DNA of 51,559 nucleotides from Acidobacteriota bacterium (GTDB lineage: Bacteria > Acidobacteriota > Terriglobia > Acidiferrales > UBA7541): contig JAJXZD010000165.1 of assembly GCA_021780215.1 (NCBI GenBank), forward strand, positions 1 to 51,559, in the 5' to 3' direction. A program made the position numbers and the translations under genes. Below the pieces are notes generated by a model that was given only the letters and a program-made list of their open reading frames with translations, had not been told where the DNA came from and did no database searches. Positions within the stretch are counted from its first letter, which is position 1, and each line of letters opens with the position of its first letter. This document shows positions 8,398-18,176 of this stretch, piece after piece.

Positions 8398-9201
8398 TTA
8401 GGGGAGGTAGGGCAGCGGGTCCTTCGATTCGGCGAACTTTTGCAGACCCTCCTGGACCGCCGGGCGCATGAGCAGGCTGCAGAAGATTTCGATCTCCCGG
8501 CGCAGATCCTCCTGCGGAACCGGCTTGATGAACTTCTTTGCGGCAATGGCGGTCTCGCGGTCAAATTTCTTCAATTGCGCCGCCGTTATCCTGGCCACGC
8601 GGAGCGCATCCCCTTCGGCAACCACCTGGCTGACCAGCCCCGCAGCGTGCGCGCGCGCAGCACCAATGCTCCGCCCGGTCAGCAGCAGGTCCCGCACCAT
8701 GGCGTTGCCGAGATCGCGCTTGAGCCGTGGAATGCCGCCGAATCCCGGAATCAATCCCAGCCGCAGCTCGGGAAAGCAGAAACGCGCCATCTTCCCGGCA
8801 ATAATCAGGTCGCAAGCCAGGGCCAGCTCGAATCCTCCGCCGAAAACGACTCCTTCAACAGCCGCCATAGTGGTGAACGGCGCGGCATCCAGCGCGTTCA
8901 GCACACGGTGAATCCGCTCGAGAAAATCCCGAACACCGGCAACGCGCTCCTCGAGCGAAAGGCCGTGCGAACGGCTGTACAGTTCGCGCAAATCCGCTCC
9001 CGCGCAAAAGCCCTCGCGGCGGGCGCTCGAAATGATGACGGCGTGCGCTTCCACCCGGAGCGCACCGAGCGCATCGGCAAACTTTTCGAGTTCCGGCAGC
9101 GTCTCCGAGCCGATTTCGTTGCATGGAGCACGGTCCAGCACCAGCTCAATCGCACCTCCCACCACGCTCCAGGAGAGCGTCTTCCCGCGGAAACTGTTCA
9201 T
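8398..9201 (-). CDS. Enoyl-CoA hydratase/isomerase family protein
   Basis: This 267-residue crotonase-fold protein has the oxyanion-hole segment FCAGADLREL (65-74) and the second segment GGGFELALACD. Both hydratase glutamates are present, Glu125 in GGGFEL and Glu145 in FPELRLGLIPG, so hydration or dehydration of an enoyl/3-hydroxyacyl thioester is plausible. The start overlaps the stop of the second AMP-ligase as ATGA; the next gene, ACP, begins 73 bp further on. Within this operon it may introduce or remove a hydroxyl on a chain bound to CoA or ACP. Confidence 0.88.
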   Translation of the reverse strand: MNSFRGKTLSWSVVGGAIELVLDRAPCNEIGSETLPELEKFADALGALRVEAHAVIISSARREGFCAGADLRELYSRSHGLSLEERVAGVRDFLERIHRVLNALDAAPFTTMAAVEGVVFGGGFELALACDLIIAGKMARFCFPELRLGLIPGFGGIPRLKRDLGNAMVRDLLLTGRSIGAARAHAAGLVSQVVAEGDALRVARITAAQLKKFDRETAIAAKKFIKPVPQEDLRREIEIFCSLLMRPAVQEGLQKFAESKDPLPYLP

Positions 9202-10880
9202 GCGGGCCTCTTGTGATACATCGCGTCAATTTCCGCGGCATAGCGCGCGGCGATGGCTTCGCGTTTCATCTTTCCCAGAGTGGTGAGCAGGCCGTTTTCC
9301 GGCGTGAACAGTTCGTGCAGCACATGAAACGCGCGAATCTGCTTGTAATGCGGGGCCGAGGCGTTGTGCGCATCAATGGCCGACTGGATGCGTGTGCGAG
9401 CCTCTTCCGGTCCGTTCCCGTTCGCGCCGGCAGCCACAACCAGAGCGGCAAGGTAGCTGCGCTGGTTGCCGAGCAGCACCACCTGCCGGACGTCCGGGAG
9501 GTCCGCAGCGAGTTCGTGCTCGATCGGCTCCGGCGCAACGTTGTGCCCGGAGTTCAATACAATCAGATTTTTCAGCCGCCCCGTAATCCGCCAGTTCCCT
9601 TCCGTGTCAGCTTCGCCCTGATCGCCCGTGTGGAACCATCCCCCCGCGAGCGCCTCTGCCGTGGCCGCGGGGCGCCGCCAGTAGCCGGGAAACACATTCG
9701 GGCCACGCACCAGGATTTCGCCATTCTCTGCCGTCCGCATCTCCACACCGGGAATGGCTGGACCCACGCGCCCGGGAACGGGACGGCGCGGATCATCCAT
9801 GGTGCAGATGGCTGTCGTTTCCGTCAGGCCATACACCTGCAGCACGCGGATGCCGAGCATGTCGTAAAACAGCTGCGTCTCCACCGCCAGCGGCGCCGAA
9901 CCGCAAATTAGCGCCTTCAGGTTCGGCCCGATGCTCCGCCGAATCGCCGGAAACAACACCCTCCCCGCAAGCCAGAGGCTGGCGGAGCCGGCCACGCTTC
10001 GGCCCCCTTGAAACCGGCGAAGGTGCTCCTGGCGGGCGCTCGCATAGAGCGATGCCACCAGCCCGCCGCGTCCTGCGAGCGACTCTTCCACGCGTCGCCG
10101 GACACGCTCGAGGAACATCGGGACGTTGACAAAGTAGTCCGGCTGCGCCAGCTTCAGCTCCTCGGCGATCTTGGTCAGATCCGTCGATAGCGTCAGCACG
10201 GCGCCGCGCGCGAGCGAGGTCCACAGGAGGATGCGTGCCGCCGCAAAGCAGAAGGGCGCATACTGAAATACCTGATCCGGCTCGCGCCGCCCACCCATCA
10301 GCAAGTCCAGCCGGGAGCTCGTACAGCCGAGCATGAAGGTGATGTTCCCGGCGTTCAGGACCACGCCCTTGGGTTCGCCCGAGGTTCCCGACGTGTAGAT
10401 GATGGTCGATGCATCGTGGTCCGCGTGGTGAAAGGGCTGGGCGGTGCCAGCCGGCGTGGGCGCTCGCTCTGCGTCTGTGAATACTTCGCTGAACAAAACG
10501 GTGCGTGCAGCGTTTTCCTCTCGGTCCGGGATATGGGTAGCCATATCCGCGTCCGCGCAGAAGACCAGCGATGGTTCCGAGTCAGCCAGCACGGCGGAGA
10601 TTTCCGCGGCCACCTGTCGCGGGTCCAGCGGGACGACGATCAGGCCCTCCGCCAGTATCGCCAAATCCATCGCCACCCAGCGGATGCTGTTCGGTCCATA
10701 GAGGACGCAGCGGCTGCCCTTCTCTAAGCCGCTTCTGGCGAGAAATTCCCTCGCTTGCTGCACCAACCCCAGCAGTCCTCCGCCGGTCGCAGCGGCAAAC
10801 ATCCCGTCGCGCACTTCGCGGACGACCGGCTCCGCGGCCGACTGGCTGAGGCGGTCGAAAATACGCTCGAGAAAGGTCAT
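9198..10880 (-). CDS. AMP-dependent fatty-acyl ligase, second copy
   Basis: The 560-residue ANL enzyme has YTSGTSGEPKG as P-loop, YGLTETTAI as A5, TGDQGEAD as A7, GRLKNLIVL as A8 and a C-terminal LGKMKR carrying the A10 lysine. It is not closely similar to the ligase at 6373, so the two probably differ in substrate or acceptor (CoA versus ACP). I chose ATG at 10880, which overlaps the upstream stop as ATGA; an open extension to 10919 lies inside the preceding gene. Long-chain acyl-CoA synthetases of the AMP-binding COG1022 type are the closest match I recognise. Confidence 0.86.
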   Translation of the reverse strand: MTFLERIFDRLSQSAAEPVVREVRDGMFAAATGGGLLGLVQQAREFLARSGLEKGSRCVLYGPNSIRWVAMDLAILAEGLIVVPLDPRQVAAEISAVLADSEPSLVFCADADMATHIPDREENAARTVLFSEVFTDAERAPTPAGTAQPFHHADHDASTIIYTSGTSGEPKGVVLNAGNITFMLGCTSSRLDLLMGGRREPDQVFQYAPFCFAAARILLWTSLARGAVLTLSTDLTKIAEELKLAQPDYFVNVPMFLERVRRRVEESLAGRGGLVASLYASARQEHLRRFQGGRSVAGSASLWLAGRVLFPAIRRSIGPNLKALICGSAPLAVETQLFYDMLGIRVLQVYGLTETTAICTMDDPRRPVPGRVGPAIPGVEMRTAENGEILVRGPNVFPGYWRRPAATAEALAGGWFHTGDQGEADTEGNWRITGRLKNLIVLNSGHNVAPEPIEHELAADLPDVRQVVLLGNQRSYLAALVVAAGANGNGPEEARTRIQSAIDAHNASAPHYKQIRAFHVLHELFTPENGLLTTLGKMKREAIAARYAAEIDAMYHKRPA

Positions 10881-12307
10881 CCGGCCACTACTCCGCTGTG
10901 CTGTTCGAGCAAACCGCACAGTAGCGGGCTGAGCTCGGGGAGATAATCCTCCCAGCCCAGCACGCCGGTGCGCACCGGAAATTCGGGATAGCGTCGGGCC
11001 ACATGCTCTTCAAAATAGACGCCCATGGCGGCCATCATTCGCAGATTAAAAGCCACCACGCTCCCCATGGCATGGCGGATTCCCTCCTCGTCGGCATCGA
11101 GCGCATGCAGTGCGGCGACGATCTTCTCGGCGAGGTCCGCATCCTCCACGCCCATCACCAAGTGGTCGTGGCCGCGCTGCCGCATCAGATTGCGGATGCG
11201 CTCGTCCATGGTGACGCCGGCAGAGGGTACGCCCGCCGGCATCGAGGTCACGATGGCATGAAAACGCGAGGAGAGAATCCGGTCGCAGGCACGCAGGATG
11301 CTCACCAACTCGTACATATTGAGCCGATCGGAGGAAAAGATGGGCGCGCCGCCGATTCGTTCTGCCACTCGTTCGCACGCGTCGCGGTCGAGCATCTCCA
11401 TGCCGATGATCACGGGAAACACCCGCCGCTCCTGGCGGTACTGCGCTACCCCCCCGGCCAATGCGGCAATGTACCTTTCGTAAGCCGAATCCACCGCGCG
11501 CCCGGACCGATGAAAATAGATCGTGCGGTAATGGCTCTTCCGGTAGGCCCCGGCAACGGCACGTGCCAACCATTTTCCGAGCGATGGCTTCACCGGCCAC
11601 CAGAATGGATTAATCGGACACACCGCCAGGATCGGCGTCCGGCCATCCCAGCCAGCCTCACGGAGTGCTCGTTGGGCATAATCCGGCCCCAGCGGCTCGA
11701 ACGTCCACGCCGTATCGGTGCCCAGTTCGGTGGCGATGCCCAGCTTGCCGAGAATCTCCTGCGACTCCGGGTTGCGCGTGATGACCAGCGAGCTCCGGCA
11801 GTAGCGGCGGCACATCTTTTGCAGCAGTGGATCCATGGCACCCGCCTCGCCGCCATAGGCTACGCTCAGCTTGTTCTGCGCGGAGGCGATGCCCAGCGCG
11901 CCAATCATCATAGCCGTCAAGGCGCTGGCGAACTTGCTCTTGAACATCGAGCCTTCGCAGGCTACCACGCCGTGATGCCTCCGCACTTCCGAGTGCAAAA
12001 AAGGCGGAAAGACGTCTGGCAGCCGCACCTGTTCCGCGTCGCCGAAATATCCTCGCGTCAGTGAAAAATCCTGCGACATCACGCTCAGCGCAACCCGCTC
12101 GGCCCCTAGAATGCGCCGCACCTGCCGCAGGATCTCCTCGACGCGAATGTCGGACCCGGTATTCCGCGCGCCGTTGTAGCCCGCGAGCAGCAGCCGCAGC
12201 TTTTGTCCGGGCGTCCAAGCCTCCCCCGCTCCGAGCATCCATTCCACCTTGTTCCATTCGATCAGGGCGCTGACCCACGCCTCGATCACGGCGTCCATAT
12301 CTATCAT
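10877..12307 (-). CDS. Polysaccharide pyruvyl transferase-family protein
   Basis: The 476-residue protein has [13 protein letters not shown] near residue 43, like the N-terminal G(Y)xGxxNxGD segment of the CsaB/WcaK pyruvyltransferase family, and SSRFHAIV, like the family's (S)xRLHxxI motif. The fold resembles GT-B glycosyltransferases, and members usually add ketal-pyruvate to cell-surface sugars from phosphoenolpyruvate. Its presence inside a lipid operon, with ATGA overlaps on both sides, suggests that a sugar or head group is also modified. No signal peptide is visible. The family assignment is good, but the chemistry in this operon is unknown. Confidence 0.72.
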   Translation of the reverse strand: MIDMDAVIEAWVSALIEWNKVEWMLGAGEAWTPGQKLRLLLAGYNGARNTGSDIRVEEILRQVRRILGAERVALSVMSQDFSLTRGYFGDAEQVRLPDVFPPFLHSEVRRHHGVVACEGSMFKSKFASALTAMMIGALGIASAQNKLSVAYGGEAGAMDPLLQKMCRRYCRSSLVITRNPESQEILGKLGIATELGTDTAWTFEPLGPDYAQRALREAGWDGRTPILAVCPINPFWWPVKPSLGKWLARAVAGAYRKSHYRTIYFHRSGRAVDSAYERYIAALAGGVAQYRQERRVFPVIIGMEMLDRDACERVAERIGGAPIFSSDRLNMYELVSILRACDRILSSRFHAIVTSMPAGVPSAGVTMDERIRNLMRQRGHDHLVMGVEDADLAEKIVAALHALDADEEGIRHAMGSVVAFNLRMMAAMGVYFEEHVARRYPEFPVRTGVLGWEDYLPELSPLLCGLLEQHSGVVAG

Positions 12308-13449
12308 CGGGACGGCTCCTGGGCCGCATTGGCGGCGGCCGCGGGCCAGCTGCGATAGGGATAGCTGAAATGATTCGCCCGGCTATACCGCAGCAGCTGA
12401 TAGCAGTAGGTCGAAAAGGGAGCGGGAGCCCGGCCCATTTCCCTGGCCACGCGCCGGTTGTCAAAGACCGTATCCCAGACAAGGTACGGCAAGAATACCT
12501 TCAGGAGCGTTGCAAAGCCGCCAATTTTCCCTGCGCCTCCCGCCAGCGCCTCGATCATTTTCGAGGTGACTTTTTCGAGCCGCGGTGCAAACACCGGACC
12601 GCGTTTGCCCTGCGCCTTTGCCAGCGCGTCCGTGATCTGCGCAAATGTCTCCGAGCCGGTCCCGGACGACAGGTGATAAATTTCATGCGCCGGCTGCACT
12701 TTCTGATGCAGGGCTGCGATGGCACCGGCCACGTAGTCCACCGGGACAATGTCAATGCGCGCCTCGGCCCGGAACGGAAGAGCGCGAAGCCCCGCAAGAA
12801 ACACGAAGGCGCGGACCATATCGAACTGGTTGGTTTCGGCCCGCCGGCTGTCGCCGAGCACGATGCTCGGGCGAAAGATGGTGCGCGGGACGTCCGGAAG
12901 AAGCTGGCGGACCATGTGCTCACAGAATTTCTTGGTCCGCGCGTAGGGATCGTAATCGGAACGATTCCAGTCAATGGCGGCGTCTTCCTCGACCACTTCG
13001 CCAAAGCGATGGCCTGCCACGGCCACGGTGCTCACATGGCTGAAGCGCCGCAGGCCATGCGCGTCCCGCGCGCGCTGGGCGAGTTGGATGACCTCCAGCG
13101 TTCCCCGCAAGTTCACGTTGAGGCAGCTCTTCTCCGACTTGCGATTGAGCGAAGCCGCGCAGTGAATCACCGAATCGGTGGAGTGCACCAGTGCGCGGTA
13201 TTCGTCTCCGGCGAGGCCGAGATATAAATCCGTGATATCTCCGCGAAAAATGCGGATGCGTGCCCGCAGACACCCTTCGAAGGCGGGAAAATCCATGTGC
13301 AGTTGGAGCGCGCGCCAGAGGCGCTCCTGCGCCTCAGGAATATCGCGCGCGCGCACCAGCAGGTTCAACGGCTCGGCAGAATCCGCGAGCAGGTTGGCCG
13401 CCACATGCGCGCCGATGTAGCCGGTGCACCCGGTCAGAAATATAGCCAC
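12304..13449 (-). CDS. Extended SDR / thioester-reductase-like NAD(P)-binding protein
   Basis: This 381-residue protein has the Rossmann motif GCTGYIG (7-13), a Ser at about 140 in HVST and the catalytic YARTK (Y169, K173). The overall layout matches the NAD_binding_4 (male-sterility/thioester reductase) branch of extended SDRs. Such enzymes reduce acyl thioesters or act on sugar nucleotides. The stop overlaps the pyruvyl-transferase-like gene as ATGA, and the start lies 12 bp after the acyl-reductase stop. Two reductases in sequence could take an acyl thioester to aldehyde and then alcohol, or this one may act on the sugar moiety. Confidence 0.82.
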   Translation of the reverse strand: MAIFLTGCTGYIGAHVAANLLADSAEPLNLLVRARDIPEAQERLWRALQLHMDFPAFEGCLRARIRIFRGDITDLYLGLAGDEYRALVHSTDSVIHCAASLNRKSEKSCLNVNLRGTLEVIQLAQRARDAHGLRRFSHVSTVAVAGHRFGEVVEEDAAIDWNRSDYDPYARTKKFCEHMVRQLLPDVPRTIFRPSIVLGDSRRAETNQFDMVRAFVFLAGLRALPFRAEARIDIVPVDYVAGAIAALHQKVQPAHEIYHLSSGTGSETFAQITDALAKAQGKRGPVFAPRLEKVTSKMIEALAGGAGKIGGFATLLKVFLPYLVWDTVFDNRRVAREMGRAPAPFSTYCYQLLRYSRANHFSYPYRSWPAAAANAAQEPSR

Positions 13450-13461
13450 GGTTTTTGCGTG

Positions 13462-15819
13462 TTAGGGCGCCGCTCCCAGCGATCCAGCAGCGCTCGCCCC
13501 GGCGCGCCTGTCCACCTCCGGACGGCGCCGCGGGCGAACCTCAAGCGGGCGACCCTCGATGAGAGGATAGCACCACTTTCGCAGCGCCGGAATGTGGACA
13601 TTGATCCAGTAGTCCCACCAATCGACCGACCGCGCGTCGTAGCCGAACCGGGCGCGCTCCTCGGGCACCAGCGCCGCGTTCAGGCGCTCGATATTGCCCG
13701 CGTCAAACACGTGGTCGTTGTAAAGGATGAATGGTTCAAACAGGGTAATCAACTTGATCACCTTCTCGAGTTCCCGCTCCTGCCGCGCCAGCGGCGGGCG
13801 CACAAACGGAATCGGCATCACGGACCGGTTGATGATCTGCACGATCATCTTCTGCGCCGGAGCCGAGAGTTTGTCATAGCGCCCTTTGGAAACCGGAATG
13901 GCGTCGAATTTCAGCCGCAGACGGTGCTGAAGCCCATTCTGCGCCCGGTAGAACTTTCGGTGGCCCAGACCGGTGAGTTCAATCGAACGCCGCATGTTGC
14001 ACGGGTTCACGGCCGAGGTGGCCAGGTGGTAGAGACGCTCGTGGCGGCGTTCGACGAGGGCCGCGGAGACCAGCGTCATACCCCGGGAGACCAGGTCCAC
14101 GGGAATCAGGTCCAGGCACTTGCTCGCGTTGGTCGGAAGCTGCCGGAAGAATGTCCCCAACAGATAGGAGAGCGATGCGGAGGTGTTGACCCCCTCGTTC
14201 CAGCCAAGAAACGGGTGCGCGACCGATGATTCGACGATGGATGGACGCACAACGGCAATCGCGGCGCCCGGCGTGGCGTCCAGATAATCGCGAATGAGCG
14301 ATTCGGACAGGCTTTTGGTGAACGTATAGGTGTTGGGCCAGCCGAGCTCATTGGCGCGGCGCCTGCCGCTATCGGTCAGCGTGCGGCGCAGCCAGCGGAC
14401 GCGGCTCTTGCGGATCTGATTCTCGAGTGCTGCTCCGTGTAAGTCCTTCGCGGCATGCTCTTTGCCGATGGCTTCCTGGCGTATCTCCTCGGCGACTTCC
14501 GCGGAGTCCGCGCGCGCCTCGGTCTCCCGGACCAGCGCCTCGAGCGATTGCCATTCTCTTGTCGCCACAAAATTCGGGCCTCCGCGGGGCGAATAATTCC
14601 GCGGTAGCTCCTCCAGAATGCGTCCGTCGCGCTGCCCGATGGCATAGCAGGTGGAAAGATGCAGCAGCGCGGCTCGCCGGCACCGGCCGAGAAAATCGAG
14701 CAGATACGCGGTCGAGCGCACGTTCATGGCCAGCGCGTCGCGAAGATCCGGGTTGAAGTCGGTCAACCCTCCGCTATTGACAACCAGATCCAGCGAACCC
14801 GCAATTCGCGAGGCCACCTCCTCGGGCAGTCCCAGGTTCGGCTGGCTCACGTCTCCGGAAAGGACTTCCACGCGGTCGCGCAGGAAATTGCCGAGCCCGT
14901 CTCCGTGCCGGGCCGCCAGCGCATCGAACACCGGCGATTCTTCGATCATCCGGTCGAAGCGCTCGCGGGCAGTTGCCGAGCGCCGTCCGCGAATCAGCAG
15001 ATAGAAGCGCCCAATCTCCGGCAGCTCGCTCAATAGCGAGGCCAGCCATACTTTGCCTATAAATCCGGTGCCTCCGATCAGCAATATCTGCTTTCCGCGC
15101 AGCGACTCCCGCACCGAAAGCGGTACTGGCTTTGCCGGACTGCCGGAAAACACAACGGGAACGGAGACCTTTGCCGCCGGCCGCTCCGCCGGGCGAATTG
15201 CACCGTCGAGGGTTTCCGGGCGCCCGGCGAAGCCAAGATCGCGGAGCAGTTGCTCTCGTGTCACCCTCCCGTCGGGACGGTTCCCACGGAGGCGGCCCAG
15301 CGGGCCGCGGGGACGAATTACGGGATCCAGCAATCGGCCGGTGGCAAGACCGTCGCGAAAGTCGAGCCGGTTGGAGACAATCCGGTGCGCGCCGAGGTAT
15401 TTCGCCAGGGGGCGCATGATGTGGTCGAGCCCCTGGCTGACCAGCACGATGTCCGCGCCAGCGGCCAGTGCCTCGCGGAGCTTTTCCACGCCGCGCGGCT
15501 TCAGGCGCCCCTTGAGATGATATTCAAAGAACTCCTCGCCCAGCAGGTCCAGGCGGTCCCGGCTCACCCCGCGCAGGACGGTGTGGAGCACGCGGGTGGC
15601 GGCCACGCGACCCACGATATAGAGCAGCGGGCGGGCCATTGCTAGCAGGCCCATGCCCCCGCGGCGCGTCCACCGCTCGAGAAAGCTCTGCGCATTCCAG
15701 GCGAAAAAACCCACCGGCCGCACTGCGGTCAGATTCAGCAGGCTGCCTTCCACGCGCCAGAAAACCGGCGCGCGCGAGTTATCGGGAGGATGCGGCACGT
15801 TGGAACCGGATGAGGACAT
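13462..15819 (-). CDS. Fatty-acyl reductase with N-terminal degenerate HAD domain
   Basis: The protein has 785 residues from ATG at 15819 (a TTG at 15834 is possible). The N-terminal 1-210 looks like a HAD-IB phosphatase: FWRVEGSLL (20-28) aligns with [19 protein letters not shown] with motif II, and RDGLATGRL is also typical. The nucleophile Asp is Arg22 and the general acid is Glu24, so catalysis by this domain is unlikely. The C-terminal part is a fatty-acyl-CoA reductase (FAR): GGTGFIG (249-255), YTFTK (Y498, K502), and a sterile-type C-terminal domain ending [16 protein letters not shown]. It would reduce acyl-CoA or acyl-ACP to fatty alcohol. It is the first gene of the operon. Confidence 0.85.
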   Translation of the reverse strand: MSSSGSNVPHPPDNSRAPVFWRVEGSLLNLTAVRPVGFFAWNAQSFLERWTRRGGMGLLAMARPLLYIVGRVAATRVLHTVLRGVSRDRLDLLGEEFFEYHLKGRLKPRGVEKLREALAAGADIVLVSQGLDHIMRPLAKYLGAHRIVSNRLDFRDGLATGRLLDPVIRPRGPLGRLRGNRPDGRVTREQLLRDLGFAGRPETLDGAIRPAERPAAKVSVPVVFSGSPAKPVPLSVRESLRGKQILLIGGTGFIGKVWLASLLSELPEIGRFYLLIRGRRSATARERFDRMIEESPVFDALAARHGDGLGNFLRDRVEVLSGDVSQPNLGLPEEVASRIAGSLDLVVNSGGLTDFNPDLRDALAMNVRSTAYLLDFLGRCRRAALLHLSTCYAIGQRDGRILEELPRNYSPRGGPNFVATREWQSLEALVRETEARADSAEVAEEIRQEAIGKEHAAKDLHGAALENQIRKSRVRWLRRTLTDSGRRRANELGWPNTYTFTKSLSESLIRDYLDATPGAAIAVVRPSIVESSVAHPFLGWNEGVNTSASLSYLLGTFFRQLPTNASKCLDLIPVDLVSRGMTLVSAALVERRHERLYHLATSAVNPCNMRRSIELTGLGHRKFYRAQNGLQHRLRLKFDAIPVSKGRYDKLSAPAQKMIVQIINRSVMPIPFVRPPLARQERELEKVIKLITLFEPFILYNDHVFDAGNIERLNAALVPEERARFGYDARSVDWWDYWINVHIPALRKWCYPLIEGRPLEVRPRRRPEVDRRAGASAAGSLGAAP

Positions 15820-15949
15820 AGCAGGATGATTCAACGCCGATCGCCGCGGACGTGGCCGAAGGTAGCACGCTTCCCCGGCTCGGGCAAGACCGTCGTCCCC
15901 TGTGCAGCGTGCGGCATGGCTCGCGAAATCCTCTGCAAGGCTTTTCCCA

Positions 15950-16765
15950 TCAGCGCGGATACGCCCGCACCTCGAGATATTCGCTCCGCACGATGGTGTG
16001 GCTCGCGTCCCCTTCGTTACGGCTGGCCCAATGGCGGGTCAGATCCTCCAGCATGGCCTTCTGCGCCGCGGGGTCCAGCTTTGAAAGTGCCGTGCGTGTG
16101 GGACCGAAATACGTGCGGAACATCTCGACAACCTCAGCCGGACCGAACGGAAAGTCGAAAACCACGTCGCGCCTCGCGGTTTCGACGCGCGCAGCTGAGG
16201 CAAATCGCTTCCGGGCGACGGATTCGTCGCCCCAGAGGACCGGAGCGGGCACGTCCGGCGGCGCAGGGGCATACTTGCTGTTGATTCTGAACATCTCCGC
16301 CGTGAACCCACCGGGCGACCAGTTCGCCATGGCAATCATCCCGCTCGGTTTGCACACGCGCAGAAATTCCGCCGCCACGCGCTCGGGACGCGGCGCAAAC
16401 ATCGCTCCGAACATCGACAGGACCACATCGAACTCGGCCACGCTGAACGGCAATTCCTCCGCGTCTCCCTCGACGAAGCGGATTTTCAACCCCTCCTTTT
16501 CGGCCCGCTCGCGGGCTTGCGCGAGGAGATTGGTGGCGATGTCCAGGCCGGTCACGTCCGCTCCGGCCCGCGCCGCCGGCAGGGACTGATTCCCGGTCCC
16601 GCACGCCACGTCGAGCACTCGTGTGCCCGGCGCAAGCCTGAGGCGGTCTATAAACTCCTGGCCGCGGTTCTCATTGGCGCTGGCAATACGGCCGAAGTCG
16701 CCGGTCATCCAGGCAGCCTTCATCGCCTTCTTGAACGCCACGAAATCCGTGCTGGTGGTTGCCAT
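15950..16765 (-). CDS. Class I SAM-dependent methyltransferase
   Basis: The 271-residue protein has the SAM-binding motif [11 protein letters not shown], followed by GLDIA (acidic loop), GDAEELPF and [12 protein letters not shown], the usual UbiE/COQ5-like order. The substrate cannot be read from the sequence. The ATG at 16765 follows a G-rich GGGGGAAG. It lies 89 bp downstream of the S2P gene and 130 bp upstream of the lipid operon, all on the minus strand. It could belong to either unit, and a role in modifying the operon's lipid is possible but unsupported. Confidence 0.85.
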   Translation of the reverse strand: MATTSTDFVAFKKAMKAAWMTGDFGRIASANENRGQEFIDRLRLAPGTRVLDVACGTGNQSLPAARAGADVTGLDIATNLLAQARERAEKEGLKIRFVEGDAEELPFSVAEFDVVLSMFGAMFAPRPERVAAEFLRVCKPSGMIAMANWSPGGFTAEMFRINSKYAPAPPDVPAPVLWGDESVARKRFASAARVETARRDVVFDFPFGPAEVVEMFRTYFGPTRTALSKLDPAAQKAMLEDLTRHWASRNEGDASHTIVRSEYLEVRAYPR

Positions 16766-16854
16766 ACTTCCCCCAAAAACGTATGGATTAGTATACGCGG
16801 ACTCCGGCAGTTGCCCAAACGGCCGGCGAGCACGTCATCGCCCCACGCCGGCGG

Positions 16855-17991
16855 TCAGGACTCGGCGAGGTGCCCGGCCTGCATGCGCGTCTGAAGAACC
16901 CGCAGGATGGCTTCGCGCGAGACCATCCCGACGATGCGGCCCTCGGAAACCACCGGCATCTGGTTGATGTCCGCCTTCTGCATGCGCTCGAGGACCTGCA
17001 GCGCGGCCTCCTCCGGCGAAGTGTGCAGCACCTGGTCCATGGGAACCATGACCGCTTGCACCGAAGTATTCGGCCACTCCTCCCGCGGGGCGTGGCGCGC
17101 TGACCGCAGCGTGATCAGCCCGGAGGGATGCTCCGCCCCCGCCACAATGTGCGACCGCTGGCCGGTGCGCAGCACTTCGTGGACATACTCCTCGATGGAA
17201 GTGCTTCCGGGAATCGTGGGGATCTCGCGGGACATGATGTCGCTGGTGCGGAGCCCCGTGAGCGAACTGCGGATGGCCACCTGCGCGTAGCTTTCCCGCG
17301 CCGCTTCCAGCAGAAACCATCCGATGAACGCCAGCCACAACCCACCGATGAAGTTTCCGCTCAAAGCCTGATAAATCCCGACAAAGATCATCAGATAAGC
17401 GAACACACGCCCGGAGGTCGACGCGATCACCGACGCGCGCGTGAAGCTCCCCGTCATCGCCCAGGCGATCCCGCGCAACACGCGCCCCCCGTCGAGAGGG
17501 AATCCGGGCACCAGGTTGAAGATCGCCAGGACCAGATTGATCTCCCACAGCCAGCCCGCCACGGCGGCCACCATCTCGCTGCCATGAACGAAATGCGCCA
17601 CCAGCCAGAAGCAGCCCGCCAGGAACAGGCTCGAGAGCGGCCCCGCAATCGCGATGGTAAATTCCTGTCGGGCGTTGGGAGGCTCCCGCTCGATCTGCGA
17701 AACGCCCCCGAAGACGAAAAGGGTGATGGATTTCACCGGCAGGCGGTAGTGGAGCGCCACCACGCTGTGGCACATCTCGTGAAATAGCACCGAAGCGAAG
17801 AAAACAAGGCTGGTGATGATTCCGAGCGCCCAGTGCTGCGCCGGCGTCCAGCGCGGGTGCTGCAAAGCAAACTGCATCCGCAGGGATAGCGTGATAAGGG
17901 CGAAAATAATAAACCAGCTGGTGTGGAGATAAATGGGAATACCAAAAATTCTCCCCAAGCGAATTCCCGAGCTGTGCGCGGATTGGTTCAT
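16855..17991 (-). CDS. Site-2 protease (M50) with tandem CBS domains
   Basis: The 378-residue polytopic membrane metalloprotease has the zinc motif HEMCH (71-75) and the third ligand in NLVPGFPLDGG (N159 to D167). Two CBS domains follow in the C-terminal 140 residues (SDIMSREIPTI and VQAVMVPMDQV segments). This architecture belongs to the SpoIVFB-like Rip3 group, which cleaves membrane-bound regulators, with CBS domains sensing adenine nucleotides. The ATG at 17991 is supported by GGAG six bases upstream; the open frame beyond it lacks membrane character. No anti-sigma partner is adjacent. Confidence 0.9.
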   Translation of the reverse strand: MNQSAHSSGIRLGRIFGIPIYLHTSWFIIFALITLSLRMQFALQHPRWTPAQHWALGIITSLVFFASVLFHEMCHSVVALHYRLPVKSITLFVFGGVSQIEREPPNARQEFTIAIAGPLSSLFLAGCFWLVAHFVHGSEMVAAVAGWLWEINLVLAIFNLVPGFPLDGGRVLRGIAWAMTGSFTRASVIASTSGRVFAYLMIFVGIYQALSGNFIGGLWLAFIGWFLLEAARESYAQVAIRSSLTGLRTSDIMSREIPTIPGSTSIEEYVHEVLRTGQRSHIVAGAEHPSGLITLRSARHAPREEWPNTSVQAVMVPMDQVLHTSPEEAALQVLERMQKADINQMPVVSEGRIVGMVSREAILRVLQTRMQAGHLAES

Positions 17992-18176
17992 TGGCGTCTC
18001 CGGGCGGATTCTAACAGAGCTTCCCGCCGGATGGGCGTCTTCCCGGCGTCCGCGCCGGCCAGAGAGCGCCGGGGCAAGCTTGAGCGCATGGAAACAGCCC
18101 TTGTGATGCGCGCCGGGGCATTTTCCGGACTGTGCTATCATCTGCCGCGAACGCTCTTTACTCTGGGCGCAAACTG

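Noticed and set aside
15820-15949. Possible lipid-operon promoter TTGCCC-17-TACCTT (minus strand).
   Set aside because: Spacing is right but only about half the bases match consensus, so it is not listed as supported.
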